Assembly: GCA_964370605.1 (NCBI GenBank)
Contig: CAYJJX010000006.1
Location: forward strand, 1 to 64,000
Direction: 5' to 3'
Source of the DNA: CAYJBH01 sp964370605
GTDB taxonomy: Bacteria; Bacillota; Clostridia; Oscillospirales; Ruminococcaceae
DNA: 64,000 nucleotides
Shown here: in pieces, positions 1-9,194 of the stretch
How the letters are laid out: each line of letters starts with the position of its first letter
Position numbering within the stretch: the first letter of the stretch is position 1
The notes under the pieces: model-generated
Told to the model about the DNA's origin: nothing
Database searches by the model: none
Seen by the model: only the letters and a program-made list of their open reading frames with translations
Position numbers and translations under genes: made by a program

Positions 1-3
1 ACA

Positions 4-49
4 TAAAAATGAGCACTCACAAAAGGCTATGCCCCTTATGAGTGCTCAT
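4..49 (-). terminator. Rho-independent terminator of tRNA-fMet
   Basis: An 11-bp perfect stem (9-19 with 39-49, ATGAGCACTCA and its complement) lies just past the 3' end of the leftward tRNA. On the minus strand it is followed by a run of five T's (positions 9 down to 5). The loop carries a second short AAGG/CCTT pairing. Confidence 0.85.
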
Positions 50-51
50 TA

Positions 52-128
<77 letters not shown>

Positions 129-156
129 ATATGTTTTTGCCTTTTGGCTGAATATT

Positions 157-185
157 ATTATATCACGCCGATACTGTATTGTCAA
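157..185 (-). promoter_or_regulatory. Consensus sigma-A promoter for tRNA-fMet
   Basis: On the minus strand TTGACA (185-180), a 17-nt spacer and TATAAT (162-157) match the housekeeping consensus exactly. The -10 box ends about 28 nt before the tRNA 5' end at 128. Confidence 0.88.
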
Positions 186-284
186 TCTTTTTTACAAAGT
201 AATTTGATTCATCAGTTTTTTTATCGCGTTTTACGCTCGTACCATAACTAATTATCTGCTACACAAACATTTTATGCAAACTTA

Positions 285-313
285 TTGTAAACATGTTTAT
301 TTGATGGTATAAT
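285..313 (+). promoter_or_regulatory. Probable sigma-A promoter of the EAL gene
   Basis: TTGTAA (285-290), 17-nt spacer, TATAAT (308-313), about 50 nt upstream of the coding start. Two -35 bases deviate from consensus. Confidence 0.65.
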
Positions 314-365
314 AACTAGTATACATCTCTTTGTTTTTATGTGTTTATCAATTTAAAAGGAATAA

Positions 366-1625
366 GTGATCTTTATGAGTATCGAAACAAATAACTTGCA
401 AGAGCCGATTGTAGACAAACGCTTTAATGTCCTTAGTTATGAGCAATACCAAAGAGACCTGAAAACTAAAAAATTTAACAAAATGTGCATGACCGAAGTG
501 GTTAATGCCGATATGATGATCGCTACCTTCGGTGAGGAAAACTACTTCCAAAGCAGCGCCGATATATTAGCAATGGGAAATTCTGCCTATAAAATGATGG
601 GGATCGACCACCTGATCCACGTGTATATTCATAACTATAAATCATTTATGGCGGTCGCAAATGATGATATGAGTGATGAAGATTTTCTGAATTTAATGAT
701 GGCCAATCATGAACAGTATGAGTTGATAAACTCGCAATCAACAGGTAACGGAGGCGTTTCACGTTTTGTCATCGTATTCGGTGACGATATGATCAACCGT
801 GCAACCAGTGCATATTACTTAAACCGTGATCTGCAAAATAACTTTATTGTTGCCACAGACGAAAAAGAGCGCCTTGCGGCAGAAACAGAGCACAATCTCG
901 AACTTTTTGAGTTGTTGAACCACGCTATAACAAACGATAAAGTAGTACCGTTTTATCAAGGTATATACAATAACGAACAGAATAAAATCACTAAATACGA
1001 GGCTCTCATCCGTATCAGTGATCAAAACGGTGTAATACAACCTCCCGGTAAGTTTCTCGATGCGGCAAAACAGCTGAAATTGTATCTGACACTCAGCAGA
1101 ACTATGATTGACAAAGCCTTGACCGACTTTGAAGGTAAACAAAGCGAACTCGGATTGAACCTTTCGCTTCTTGATATCCAATCAAGTGACTTTAGAGATT
1201 GGTTTTTCAAGCGCATACAAAAACATCCCGACCCCTCTAAAGTCATTGTCGAATTTGTCGAGACCGAAAACTATAATAACGATCATGAGCTCTCTGACTT
1301 TTTGATGCGGGCAAAACAACTCGGTTGTAAGGTCGCAGTCGATGACTTTGGTTCCGGATTCGCAACCTATTCGTCAATCATCGCTTGCAAACCCGATATA
1401 ATTAAAATCGACGGAGAAATAATAAAGCATCTGGCCAACAATAATGAAAGCAAGATTATATTAGACTCTATCTGCTATATGGCTCGATTGATCGGATCAA
1501 AGATCATTGCCGAATTTGTCGAAAATGCCGAAATACAAAAAATAATTTCAGAAAACAGTATTGCGTTCTCACAAGGATATCATTTCGCTAAACCGGAACC
1601 GATCACAAATCTGAATATAGACTAA
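366..1625 (+). CDS. EAL-domain cyclic di-GMP phosphodiesterase
   Basis: Soluble protein of 419 residues. The C-terminal ~250 residues form an EAL domain that hydrolyses cyclic di-GMP to pGpG. The residues expected for metal binding and catalysis are all visible in order: E in YEALIR, N in LNLS, E in VEFVE, DD in DDFGSG, K in KIDGEI, E in AEFVE and Q in QGYHF, so it should be active. The N-terminal ~170 residues lack a GGDEF signature and may be a degenerate GGDEF or sensor domain. No membrane segment or signal peptide is visible. AAAAGGAA at 356-362 fits the GTG at 366 (spacing 4-5); ATG at 375 is the alternative start with spacing about 13. A role in the motility/sessility switch fits the fliD-fliS genes nearby. 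Confidence 0.9.
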   Translation: MIFMSIETNNLQEPIVDKRFNVLSYEQYQRDLKTKKFNKMCMTEVVNADMMIATFGEENYFQSSADILAMGNSAYKMMGIDHLIHVYIHNYKSFMAVANDDMSDEDFLNLMMANHEQYELINSQSTGNGGVSRFVIVFGDDMINRATSAYYLNRDLQNNFIVATDEKERLAAETEHNLELFELLNHAITNDKVVPFYQGIYNNEQNKITKYEALIRISDQNGVIQPPGKFLDAAKQLKLYLTLSRTMIDKALTDFEGKQSELGLNLSLLDIQSSDFRDWFFKRIQKHPDPSKVIVEFVETENYNNDHELSDFLMRAKQLGCKVAVDDFGSGFATYSSIIACKPDIIKIDGEIIKHLANNNESKIILDSICYMARLIGSKIIAEFVENAEIQKIISENSIAFSQGYHFAKPEPITNLNID

Positions 1626-1664
1626 TTATGTATCACCTCTGATCATCATACGAAGGAGCCATCT

Positions 1665-3935
1665 ATGAACGAAAATTGTAATCGTCTTTGGTATGAACAG
1701 CCGGCCAACGAATGGGTCGAAGCTCTCCCAATCGGTAACGGTTTCATCGGTGCTATGGGGTTTGGAGGTGCACTCGGACTGTATGAACTGTCTGAAAATA
1801 CCTGTTGGTCAGGTAAAAAATCTTCAGAACAACTGCCGAAACATGCCGCTTTTTACATGAAAAAAGGTCGTGAAGCGCTCAGTTGCGGCAATATCAAACT
1901 TGCCCATCAAATGCTTGAAAAATGCGAGGGGGTAAAGGGAAACTACGGTACACAACTTCCGATGGGGCGACTGAATCTTACTATTAATGACGACTGTGTG
2001 TCGCAGACCCGTGAGCTCAACATCGAGGACGGTGTCTTGACCGACCTGCTCAACTTCGAAGGCGGTAGCGCCACTCGACAGATGTTCGCATCACACGAAG
2101 AGCGCTGTATTCGCTTTAGGCTAAGCGGCAACCTGCCGGATATGAATATCAATCTTGAGGGTCATTCAAACCCCTCAAAACAAACGCTAGGTGATCTTGA
2201 CATTGAAGTCGAGGGGATTGCCCTTGAAAACACCCACAGTAACGGACTGTGTGGAGTGAACTACAAAATGATTCTGCGGCTCAAGACAGACGGCCAAACA
2301 CAGTGGAGCCGTAATGGCCTGCACCTTGTCGGGGCAAGCTTTGTCGAGGGAATGCTTTTTGCTCAAACCGATTTTGGTAATGCCGATATCGATGCCTTGA
2401 TCGCGCAGCGTATAACCGACTTTTCCAATGTCGACTATTACGAGTCACTAAAACAACATACCGCATCTCATCGCGAGTTGATGAACCGTTGTGAGCTGAA
2501 CCTTCCCAAAAACGAAAACTCACATCTTCCAACCGACATTCGCAAAGAAAAATTTGCAGAAGATAATTCTGATCAGGCACTTATTGCACTATTCTTCCAG
2601 TATGGCAGATACCTGATCCTTGATTCTTCTCGCGAAAACTCTGATCTTCCCGCCGCTTTGCAAGGTGTATGGAATGACAATCGAGCCGCAAAGATGGGTT
2701 GGACCGACGACATGCATCTCGACATAAACACTCAGATGAACTACTTTGCAGTGGAGTCCACCGGACTCGCCGAGTGCTCCATGCCGCTCTATAACTTTCT
2801 CAAAGACATACTTATGCCTAGCGGCGAAGAGATTGCTCGATCACTCTATGGCGTGAATGGTTGGCTTGCACATGTCGTTACAAATGCCCATGGCTTTGCC
2901 GCACCGGGTTGGAGTACCCAGTGGGGATATTTTTTGACCGGAGGGGCATGGGCCGCTCTCGACATCTTCCGCCACTATCGATATACCCTTGACCGCGACT
3001 TCCTTGCTAAATACTATCCGGTACTCAGCGGTGCCGCTAGATGCTTATTCGAATTATTAGAAGCGGATCCCGATACAGGCAGACTCCTGCTCAACCCGTC
3101 CTGTTCACCGGAAAATATGTTTGTAATTGACTCAGAGCCTTATGCGCTTGATCGCGGAACAGTGGTGGACAGCACCGTTTGTCGTTGCCTTTTCGAAGCA
3201 ACTGTCGAGTCGGCAAGGCTTCTCGATTCGCAGGATGATTTTACCGATTGTCTAAAAATGAGCATACCGTTTTTGCCCGACTATAAAATCGGAACCGACG
3301 GACAACTGCTTGAATGGCAGACGGAATATGAAGAATACTGGCCGGATCATCGGCATACCAGCCACCTGATGTCACTTTATCCTTTCGAGACCATCGATCT
3401 TCTCGAGCACCCTGACCTTGCCGCCGCCTGTGAGCGTTCCATCGAGCGACGAATGGAGACAGCAGAGGGAGATATCGTGCTGACCAACTGGGCGGCAAAT
3501 CTATTGCTGCTTTATTACGCTAAACTAAGACGAAGTCAAAATGCCGCAAAGCTCATAGAAACAACTATCACTCGGTTGAGTCGCGATAATCTCATGGTCA
3601 CACATGATGGTCCCACGACACTCTACACCGGAGGAATTTACGAACTGGACGGCAACACCGGCCTTACCGCCGGAATCTGCGAAATGCTACTCCAAAGTCG
3701 AAAAAATTGTCTGCGTGTATTCCCTTGCCTGCCCGATGAGTGGGAATGTGGCGAAGTAAAAGGGATTCGCGCACCGGGTCGATTGGTGTTAAACCTGAGC
3801 TGGACAAAAACCAGTGTCACTGTATCTTGCGATAGCATGATGAGTTGTGTAGTATATGCAGACAAACATGTTGAAAACGTTCCATCCTCCGTTAGTTTCG
3901 AACGAGTGTACACAAACTGCCTAGACAAAAACTAA
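1665..3935 (+). CDS. Glycoside hydrolase family 95 (alpha-L-fucosidase/galactosidase type)
   Basis: 756 residues, about full length for GH95 catalytic cores. The N-terminus has the family signature: LWY, then W-x-EALPIGNG and GAMGFGG. The (alpha/alpha)6 barrel carries LQGVWN, the DINTQMNY block, the NPSCSPEN block holding the probable general-acid Glu, and RHTSHLMSLYP. Family members are inverting enzymes that release alpha-1,2-fucose or alpha-galactose from glycans. There is no signal peptide, so it likely acts in the cytoplasm on imported oligosaccharides. Start ATG has AAGGAG eight bases upstream. It is 39 bp downstream of the EAL gene; no sugar transporter is adjacent. The exact sugar cannot be told from sequence. 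Confidence 0.9.
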   Translation: MNENCNRLWYEQPANEWVEALPIGNGFIGAMGFGGALGLYELSENTCWSGKKSSEQLPKHAAFYMKKGREALSCGNIKLAHQMLEKCEGVKGNYGTQLPMGRLNLTINDDCVSQTRELNIEDGVLTDLLNFEGGSATRQMFASHEERCIRFRLSGNLPDMNINLEGHSNPSKQTLGDLDIEVEGIALENTHSNGLCGVNYKMILRLKTDGQTQWSRNGLHLVGASFVEGMLFAQTDFGNADIDALIAQRITDFSNVDYYESLKQHTASHRELMNRCELNLPKNENSHLPTDIRKEKFAEDNSDQALIALFFQYGRYLILDSSRENSDLPAALQGVWNDNRAAKMGWTDDMHLDINTQMNYFAVESTGLAECSMPLYNFLKDILMPSGEEIARSLYGVNGWLAHVVTNAHGFAAPGWSTQWGYFLTGGAWAALDIFRHYRYTLDRDFLAKYYPVLSGAARCLFELLEADPDTGRLLLNPSCSPENMFVIDSEPYALDRGTVVDSTVCRCLFEATVESARLLDSQDDFTDCLKMSIPFLPDYKIGTDGQLLEWQTEYEEYWPDHRHTSHLMSLYPFETIDLLEHPDLAAACERSIERRMETAEGDIVLTNWAANLLLLYYAKLRRSQNAAKLIETTITRLSRDNLMVTHDGPTTLYTGGIYELDGNTGLTAGICEMLLQSRKNCLRVFPCLPDEWECGEVKGIRAPGRLVLNLSWTKTSVTVSCDSMMSCVVYADKHVENVPSSVSFERVYTNCLDKN

Positions 3936-3969
3936 CCTTAAAAAAACCTAATATGATTATCACCGAACA

Positions 3970-4010
3970 AAAAGATGGGAAGGTCCGCAAAAGTCACCTT
4001 CCCATCTTTT
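3970..4010. terminator. Bidirectional terminator between convergent genes
   Basis: A 15-bp perfect stem (3970-3984 with 3996-4010) with A/T-rich bases at the ends serves both the GH95 gene from the left and the glycosyltransferase from the right. One arm is inside the last codons of the glycosyltransferase, whose stop codon is at 3994-3996. Confidence 0.85.
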
Positions 4011-4953
4011 CTTGTGTTTTGTATGCCATCGAGAGCAGTTTTGAGGTTGCCGTCGTCCCAATAATCTTGTCGGTAAAATATATAAGCCGCACTACTTTGG
4101 AACGATTATAGCGCAGAAGATATCTCAGAGCATATACTCGTTTCAAAAGCTCTTTATCGACCTTGTCTTTCGTTGAAGAAATATTTATCAACAATGTGGC
4201 ATATTGAAAAGAAGTGTAGGCCAGGACGGTCTCATCGTTAGTTGCCCGAAGCTCATCTATTGTCGCCAGCATGTCTTCTACATGCTTCGTTGTAAGGGAT
4301 TTGGTCATGGAATTGTCTCGAACCCTATAAAAATATACTACCTCGTTCAAAAAAGCAATTTTTACATCACTCACCCTCAAAAATTTGCCTGCAAAGAGAA
4401 TATCTTCCGCCAGAGTATTTGGTAGAAAGTGAATCTCATTTTCTACCAAAACACTTTTTTTGTATATCTTCGGCCACGCTCCCGAAGTGAATATATTTCT
4501 TTGCACCAACTCGCTTTTGTTATCGACAAACCGTGCTGGTGCTTTTCGTTGTGGTCTGCGATCATCGCTTCGAGTGTAATTGAAGCAAAGGATATCTACT
4601 TTTGTTTCTCGAATTGCATCAACAAGGATCCTGAGTGTTTTTTTTTGCCCGTCTATATCGAGATAGTAGTCGTCGCTGTCCATAAAAAGAAGATATTCAC
4701 CTCGTGCCTGCTCAACTCCAACGTTTCGCGCGACTGCCGCACCCTCATTCTTCTTGTCGATCACCGTTATATTTTCGTTCTCTTGCTCATATTTTTTGCA
4801 TATCTGCAAGCTCCCATCGGGAGAACCGTCGTTCACAAGAATAATTTCCATCGATGACGCATCGCGCTGCTTGAGAACCGAATCAATACACTCCGGCAAA
4901 AACGCTTCGGTATTGTATACCGGTATAATTATAGATGCTTCTATATCGTTCAT
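3994..4953 (-). CDS. Family 2 glycosyltransferase
   Basis: 319-residue GT-A fold enzyme. The N-terminus has the nucleotide-binding strand SIIIPVYN, then IILVNDGSPDGS, the GAAVARNVG helix, and the metal-binding motif LLFMDSDD near residue 95. These transfer a sugar from a nucleotide sugar to a surface glycan precursor. No transmembrane segment is evident, so it is cytoplasmic or peripheral. ATG start with GGAG about 7 nt upstream. It has its own promoter (5030-5058, minus) and is transcribed divergently from the MBOAT gene, suggesting a small envelope-glycan module. Donor and acceptor are unknown. Confidence 0.88.
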   Translation of the reverse strand: MNDIEASIIIPVYNTEAFLPECIDSVLKQRDASSMEIILVNDGSPDGSLQICKKYEQENENITVIDKKNEGAAVARNVGVEQARGEYLLFMDSDDYYLDIDGQKKTLRILVDAIRETKVDILCFNYTRSDDRRPQRKAPARFVDNKSELVQRNIFTSGAWPKIYKKSVLVENEIHFLPNTLAEDILFAGKFLRVSDVKIAFLNEVVYFYRVRDNSMTKSLTTKHVEDMLATIDELRATNDETVLAYTSFQYATLLINISSTKDKVDKELLKRVYALRYLLRYNRSKVVRLIYFTDKIIGTTATSKLLSMAYKTQEKMGR

Positions 4954-5029
4954 GTGAGGCTCCGTGGGTTCTGTGAATAATCTAATCTTTGAAGTGGCAA
5001 TACCTTGCTATCTTGCTAAACTTTAGCTC

Positions 5030-5058
5030 AATATATCATAAGAAGACTGAAATGTCAA
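5030..5058 (-). promoter_or_regulatory. Sigma-A promoter of the glycosyltransferase gene
   Basis: Minus strand TTGACA (5058-5053), 17-nt spacer, TATATT (5035-5030), about 75 nt upstream of the ATG. It shares the 313-bp intergenic stretch with the plus-strand promoter at 5142-5170; I see nothing else in that stretch. Confidence 0.75.
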
Positions 5059-5141
5059 TGCACACGGAAAATTGATGATTATATAGCGTAAGGTATTTGT
5101 CTGTCTGCGCATCCATAAACCTGTTACCGATAGGACAACGG

Positions 5142-5170
5142 TTGACATTTATCATTGATTAAGATATAAT
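5142..5170 (+). promoter_or_regulatory. Consensus sigma-A promoter of the MBOAT-SGNH pair
   Basis: TTGACA (5142-5147), exactly 17 nt, TATAAT (5165-5170). It leaves a 5' untranslated leader of about 90 nt before the ATG at 5266. Confidence 0.85.
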
Positions 5171-5265
5171 AAATTAGTTGTAACATGTGCGTATTTTGCT
5201 CGCTTTTTCAAAAAATTCGCTGCTGTTTTCACATGAGTCTCAAATAAACATTCAAGAGGGCATTA

Positions 5266-6711
5266 ATGCTTTTCAACTCAATATCCTTCGCTATTTTCTT
5301 GCCAATTGTGTTTGCTATCTATTGGATCATCCCACACCGCTTTCGCAATGGCTTTCTTTTGATTTGCAGTTACTACTTTTATATGAGTTGGAATCCAAAT
5401 TTGGTTTTCCTTATTCTCGGCACCACCGTCGTGTCATTTTTCACGGCTAGGTATATTCATTTGCTTAAATCGAGTGGCGGCAAACGTTTTTTGCTGTTTG
5501 TCGGAGTCGGCACAAGTCTTGCCACGTTGTTCTATTTTAAATACTTCAACTTCTTCTTAGCAAGCGTAGTAGATATATTAAGTCTATTTTCATTGAATCT
5601 TGATGCCTTTACACTCAACCTAATATTACCGGTAGGTATTTCATTTTATACCTTTCAAACGCTTAGTTATGTAATTGATGTTTATAAAGGAAAAATGGAG
5701 TGCGAAAAAAACTTTTTCACTTATGCCCTTTATGTTTCTTTTTTTCCGCAACTCGTAGCAGGACCTATCGAGCGCCCAGAAAAACTAATACCTCAATTTA
5801 AGTTGCGGCATACTTTCAACTATGACAACGCTGTTTACGGTGCAAAAAAGATTGTGCTCGGCATGTTCAAAAAAGTTGCCGTAGCCGATACGTTTGCAGT
5901 GTACGTCGATAACACTTTCAATAATCTTCCGGAGCCGGAAGGGTTCGCGCTAATATTTGCCACGGTTTTGTTCACATTCCAAATCTATTGCGATTTCTCT
6001 GGCTATTCCGACATTGCCCTCGGTACCGCCAAACTCCTTGGTTTTGATTTAATGCAAAACTTCAAATGCCCATATTTTTCAAAAGGAATTCGAGAATTCT
6101 GGCAGCGGTGGCATATTTCTCTATCTTCATGGTTCAAAGATTATGTTTATATCCCACTTGGCGGCAACAGAAAAGGTTTTGCAAAACAGTGTTTATTTGT
6201 TTTAATAACTTTTTTAGTAAGCGGCCTTTGGCACGGTGCCAGCATCAATTTCGTTTTATGGGGGTTATTTCACGGGTTCCTAAACATATGTGATATGCTT
6301 CTATCGAAAACACGATTGATTTCCAAAACTCCTAATATTATTAAACAAGTGATTACTTTAACCATGGTCGGCTATGGGTGGATTATATTCCGAGTTTCAA
6401 CCCTTGATGGATTCTTACATATTAATAAATCGATGTTTAATGGTATTTCAACAGGTTTATCTTATTTCACATCTGCATTTGATTATATGGGGATATCATA
6501 CGTAACACTTTTAGGTATGGCTGTGCTGGTTATTGCGTTAATTTGTCTTGACTACCTTGATTATAAGGGTGATGCAATAATTACCATTAGTTCACTCAAA
6601 CTTTTGCCTAGATGGACAATCTACTTTGCCGGAATCTATGTTACAATGTTTTTATTTTTTATCCAAATCAATGTCGGGGCACCACAAGCTTTCGTTTACT
6701 TCCAATTTTAG
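5266..6711 (+). CDS. MBOAT-family membrane O-acyltransferase (AlgI/DltB-like)
   Basis: 481-residue polytopic membrane protein with about ten hydrophobic segments starting at the N-terminus. The two MBOAT hallmarks are present: FWQRWHISLSSWFKDY near residue 285 and SGLWHGASINFVLWG near residue 320, the second holding the invariant catalytic His. The family moves an acyl group, usually acetyl, from an intracellular donor across the membrane to polysaccharide. ATG 5266 is chosen because AGAGGG lies 6 nt upstream. The next gene, 18 bp away, is an SGNH protein, the usual partner that completes transfer outside. No acyl carrier gene is beside this pair, so an acyl-CoA donor is likely. Confidence 0.92.
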   Translation: MLFNSISFAIFLPIVFAIYWIIPHRFRNGFLLICSYYFYMSWNPNLVFLILGTTVVSFFTARYIHLLKSSGGKRFLLFVGVGTSLATLFYFKYFNFFLASVVDILSLFSLNLDAFTLNLILPVGISFYTFQTLSYVIDVYKGKMECEKNFFTYALYVSFFPQLVAGPIERPEKLIPQFKLRHTFNYDNAVYGAKKIVLGMFKKVAVADTFAVYVDNTFNNLPEPEGFALIFATVLFTFQIYCDFSGYSDIALGTAKLLGFDLMQNFKCPYFSKGIREFWQRWHISLSSWFKDYVYIPLGGNRKGFAKQCLFVLITFLVSGLWHGASINFVLWGLFHGFLNICDMLLSKTRLISKTPNIIKQVITLTMVGYGWIIFRVSTLDGFLHINKSMFNGISTGLSYFTSAFDYMGISYVTLLGMAVLVIALICLDYLDYKGDAIITISSLKLLPRWTIYFAGIYVTMFLFFIQINVGAPQAFVYFQF

Positions 6712-6729
6712 TCAACACGAGAAGAGGCT

Positions 6730-7677
6730 ATGCTTAAATTCATAATAAAAATATCTATTCTTATTGTTCCATTGGTTTTATACTCATTACTATTTTTGCT
6801 ATTTGAACCGAGCAATTACTTTGGTATTCAGCCGTCAATATGGTATAAAGCAACTCCATTATATCGAATAATGGAGTTTGAAAGAACTTATGAGAACCCT
6901 GAAAAAGATATCTATCTCTTTGGAGATTCACGAATCGCAAACTTTGATGACCCACGCGTGGAACATTTGCCTAAAGACAATGAAATATTGAATGTTGCAT
7001 TTGGCGGCTCATCAATGAAAGAAACTACCGATCTTTTTTATTGGACAATGGAACACAACCAACCAGAAAAAGTTGTTTTCAGCGTCTCATTTTATAATCT
7101 TAACAAAAATTATATGCCTGACAGAATCGACAACACCATGGCATACAGTGACGATCTTCCGCTTTATTTGAGAAGCTTGGAATACCACAAAAAAATGTGG
7201 ATTGATTTTGTCGATCGAATATTGAGTGTAGCTGTATCAATACGTGACTTTATCAGAGGGGGACATGTAATCAATGCAGATTTTGATAATTACGCTCAAG
7301 AAATATACAACATTTGTTATGACTACGAACTAAGTACTGATATGATAGACGAATTGAAAAATGTTTCACGGTTTTGTGAAGATAATGATATAGAATTCTA
7401 TATTATACACCCACCGCTCCACCCTTCAATATGGCAGCAAGTAATTGAACCTTTAGAGTTGCAAGATGAAATTGAATTTTACAAGACAGAAATGCTAAAA
7501 ATTGCTCCCGTTCTTGATCTTGAAAACACAGCTAAAGATAACCTTTTTGCAAACGAATACTCCGAGTACTACATAGACGGGTTTCACATTTTGAGAACTA
7601 CCGATGCATTTTTACAATATAAAAATACTGTTTATGACTTTATTGAGTCTACCCCATCCTCTTCTTCCGCTCGGTGA
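6730..7677 (+). CDS. Membrane-anchored SGNH-fold protein, MBOAT partner
   Basis: 315 residues with one N-terminal hydrophobic helix (about residues 4-26) anchoring an extracytoplasmic domain. Block I is YLFGDSRI around residue 64 with the nucleophile Ser; block V is YIDGFHILR near residue 285 with the Asp and His of a catalytic triad. This matches AlgJ/AlgX/DltD-type partners of MBOAT enzymes, so it likely receives or transfers the exported acyl group. Same operon as the MBOAT gene. The last 29 bp overlap the end of the convergent zinc-ribbon gene, and the Ser-rich C-terminus (STPSSSSAR) is encoded in that overlap. Confidence 0.85.
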   Translation: MLKFIIKISILIVPLVLYSLLFLLFEPSNYFGIQPSIWYKATPLYRIMEFERTYENPEKDIYLFGDSRIANFDDPRVEHLPKDNEILNVAFGGSSMKETTDLFYWTMEHNQPEKVVFSVSFYNLNKNYMPDRIDNTMAYSDDLPLYLRSLEYHKKMWIDFVDRILSVAVSIRDFIRGGHVINADFDNYAQEIYNICYDYELSTDMIDELKNVSRFCEDNDIEFYIIHPPLHPSIWQQVIEPLELQDEIEFYKTEMLKIAPVLDLENTAKDNLFANEYSEYYIDGFHILRTTDAFLQYKNTVYDFIESTPSSSSAR

Positions 7678-8677
7678 TTCTCACCAGCACATATCCGAGC
7701 AATAGCAAACCGAGTCCGGATAGGCTTGTCGTAAGAAAGGCCAGCGTGGTTATGATGGAAAATGGTGAGCCGTCCTCCGAAAGCGAACTGCTAAGCACAG
7801 AAAAAAATGTGGAAACCCCGGTGTACATGTTTAACGAACCGGATAACATGTTGAGTATGGCAAATACCTTGAGCGCTTTTGTCGCCAAAATGCCTGTGTT
7901 CACAGTCTTCATCATATTGAATGATGACTTTATCCCAATTGCACAATATCCGATCTTGACTCCTGCTGCCACCGATAAAAATATAGCAATCGGTATCAAT
8001 ATAATTATTCCAAACATCATGCCCCAGCCTCCGGCACTTGTAAAAATCACGGCGGCAACGATCACTAAAATTGCCAGCAACAACATAAGTGCCAGTGTAA
8101 GGAATTGTGCCACCGCAAAGATGGTGAACGGTGTAGTCGTAATCTTACCGACTCTTGATGATTGGTACAACATCCAACCTGCAACCAGCCCCAGTATGTG
8201 TGGCAGGAACATCAGCGCCGGTGCAATGATCACTCCAACGGTGTCGGCCATTTCTATGATATTTCCCATGTCGAACAACTCTCTCGTTAGGGTCGCAGTA
8301 AAAATGCCTATGAAGTTTATAATTGTACCTAGGCTGAATATGATCAGGCAAACAAGAAAAGGGGTGGAACTGAACGCCTGATTGAGCAGCGGAATGTCGT
8401 TTATCCACTGTGATGTGCTTGGGGGCGTTTGCGTAAGCTTCCACCCGTTACTTTGGAGTGTATCCTGATTCGGCTGTAAAGCGTTTGGGGCAGACTGCGG
8501 AACTATCTGCGCCGCAAAACCTTCCTGCAACGGTATAGGCTCTGTATTTTCTTGGGACTGTGCAACACTAGACATACTGTTGGGCTCGACAGTTTTCGGA
8601 GCGTTTATCGGTACACCGCATCCGATACAAAAGCGAGCGTCAACCGGCAGTTCTTTGCCGCATTTTATACAATACAT
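7649..8677 (-). CDS. Zinc-ribbon polytopic membrane protein
   Basis: 342 residues. The first 24 residues are a zinc ribbon with CIKCGKEL and CIGCGVPI, four Cys spaced as in zinc_ribbon_2 domains. A roughly 80-residue linker rich in Gln, Pro, Ser and Asn follows, then five to six hydrophobic helices from about residue 100 to the end. This architecture is common in Clostridia and has no assigned function. AAAGGA about 10 nt upstream supports the ATG. It is the third gene on the strand after fliD and fliS, with a hairpin between, and is convergent with the SGNH gene, with a 29-bp overlap. Confidence 0.75.
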   Translation of the reverse strand: MYCIKCGKELPVDARFCIGCGVPINAPKTVEPNSMSSVAQSQENTEPIPLQEGFAAQIVPQSAPNALQPNQDTLQSNGWKLTQTPPSTSQWINDIPLLNQAFSSTPFLVCLIIFSLGTIINFIGIFTATLTRELFDMGNIIEMADTVGVIIAPALMFLPHILGLVAGWMLYQSSRVGKITTTPFTIFAVAQFLTLALMLLLAILVIVAAVIFTSAGGWGMMFGIIILIPIAIFLSVAAGVKIGYCAIGIKSSFNMMKTVNTGILATKALKVFAILNMLSGSLNMYTGVSTFFSVLSSSLSEDGSPFSIITTLAFLTTSLSGLGLLLLGYVLVRITERKKRMG

Positions 8678-8708
8678 TTTTAACTATCCTTTCGATATAA
8701 CATATGTT

Positions 8709-8734
8709 CGACCACCCGCCTACGCGGGTGGTCG
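8709..8734 (-). terminator. Strong hairpin after fliS, weak terminator
   Basis: An 11-bp GC-rich stem (8709-8719 with 8724-8734) sits between fliS and the zinc-ribbon gene. On the minus strand no clear T run follows, so it may be an mRNA-stabilising or partial terminator hairpin. Confidence 0.5.
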
Positions 8735-8761
8735 ATTGTTAAATTAATTCAGCAGACTCAT

Positions 8762-9154
8762 TTATCTTCCGCTAAACTGCTCTTTGCGAGTCAGTCTGTC
8801 GCACTCTGCAAACGTCTCACGAAGTTCGGTCAAAAGAGGCAAAATCTCGTTGATGATATCTTTGTCCTTTTTGATATTTGCTTCTTGCAACTTGCTGAGA
8901 ATGAAATCATAGAGCTTCGCAAGATCACCGGAAAAAGAAAAGTCTTTTTGCAATGTGTCGTTAAGGTGCTTGACAATCAACTGTGAGCGAATCAATGCGT
9001 TATGTGCCTTAACCGTTTCTTGCTCGTCAATATACATAATAGCAAGGTTCATGCGCTTAATCGCTTCGTCAAAGAGTTTTATAAGCAGTTCACCCGGTGT
9101 CATGGTAAGAATGGCTTGGTTATTATAACTATTGTAAGGATTATTTGATACCAT
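8762..9154 (-). CDS. fliS: Flagellar export chaperone FliS
   Basis: 130 residues, normal length. The N-terminus NPYNSYNNQAI and the segment TPGELLIKLFDEAIKRM match FliS, which binds the C-terminus of flagellin and prevents premature polymerisation before export. The remainder is predicted all helical, as in the four-helix FliS bundle. ATG has AAAAGGA nine nt upstream. It lies 40 bp after fliD and shares its sigma-28 promoter. The flagellin and basal-body genes are not in the window, so this is a detached late flagellar cluster. Confidence 0.95.
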   Translation of the reverse strand: MVSNNPYNSYNNQAILTMTPGELLIKLFDEAIKRMNLAIMYIDEQETVKAHNALIRSQLIVKHLNDTLQKDFSFSGDLAKLYDFILSKLQEANIKKDKDIINEILPLLTELRETFAECDRLTRKEQFSGR

Positions 9155-9194
9155 ATTCTACATTCCTTTTTTGGGTTATGACTCTATCAAAAGC

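Noticed and set aside
5187..5450. 87-codon frame overlapping the MBOAT start
   Set aside because: The MBOAT frame has the family N-terminus and a better ribosome binding site; this one overlaps it out of frame.
7674..8381. 235-codon plus-strand frame opposite the zinc-ribbon gene
   Set aside because: Opposite strand has a clear zinc ribbon, membrane helices and a ribosome binding site; this frame has none.
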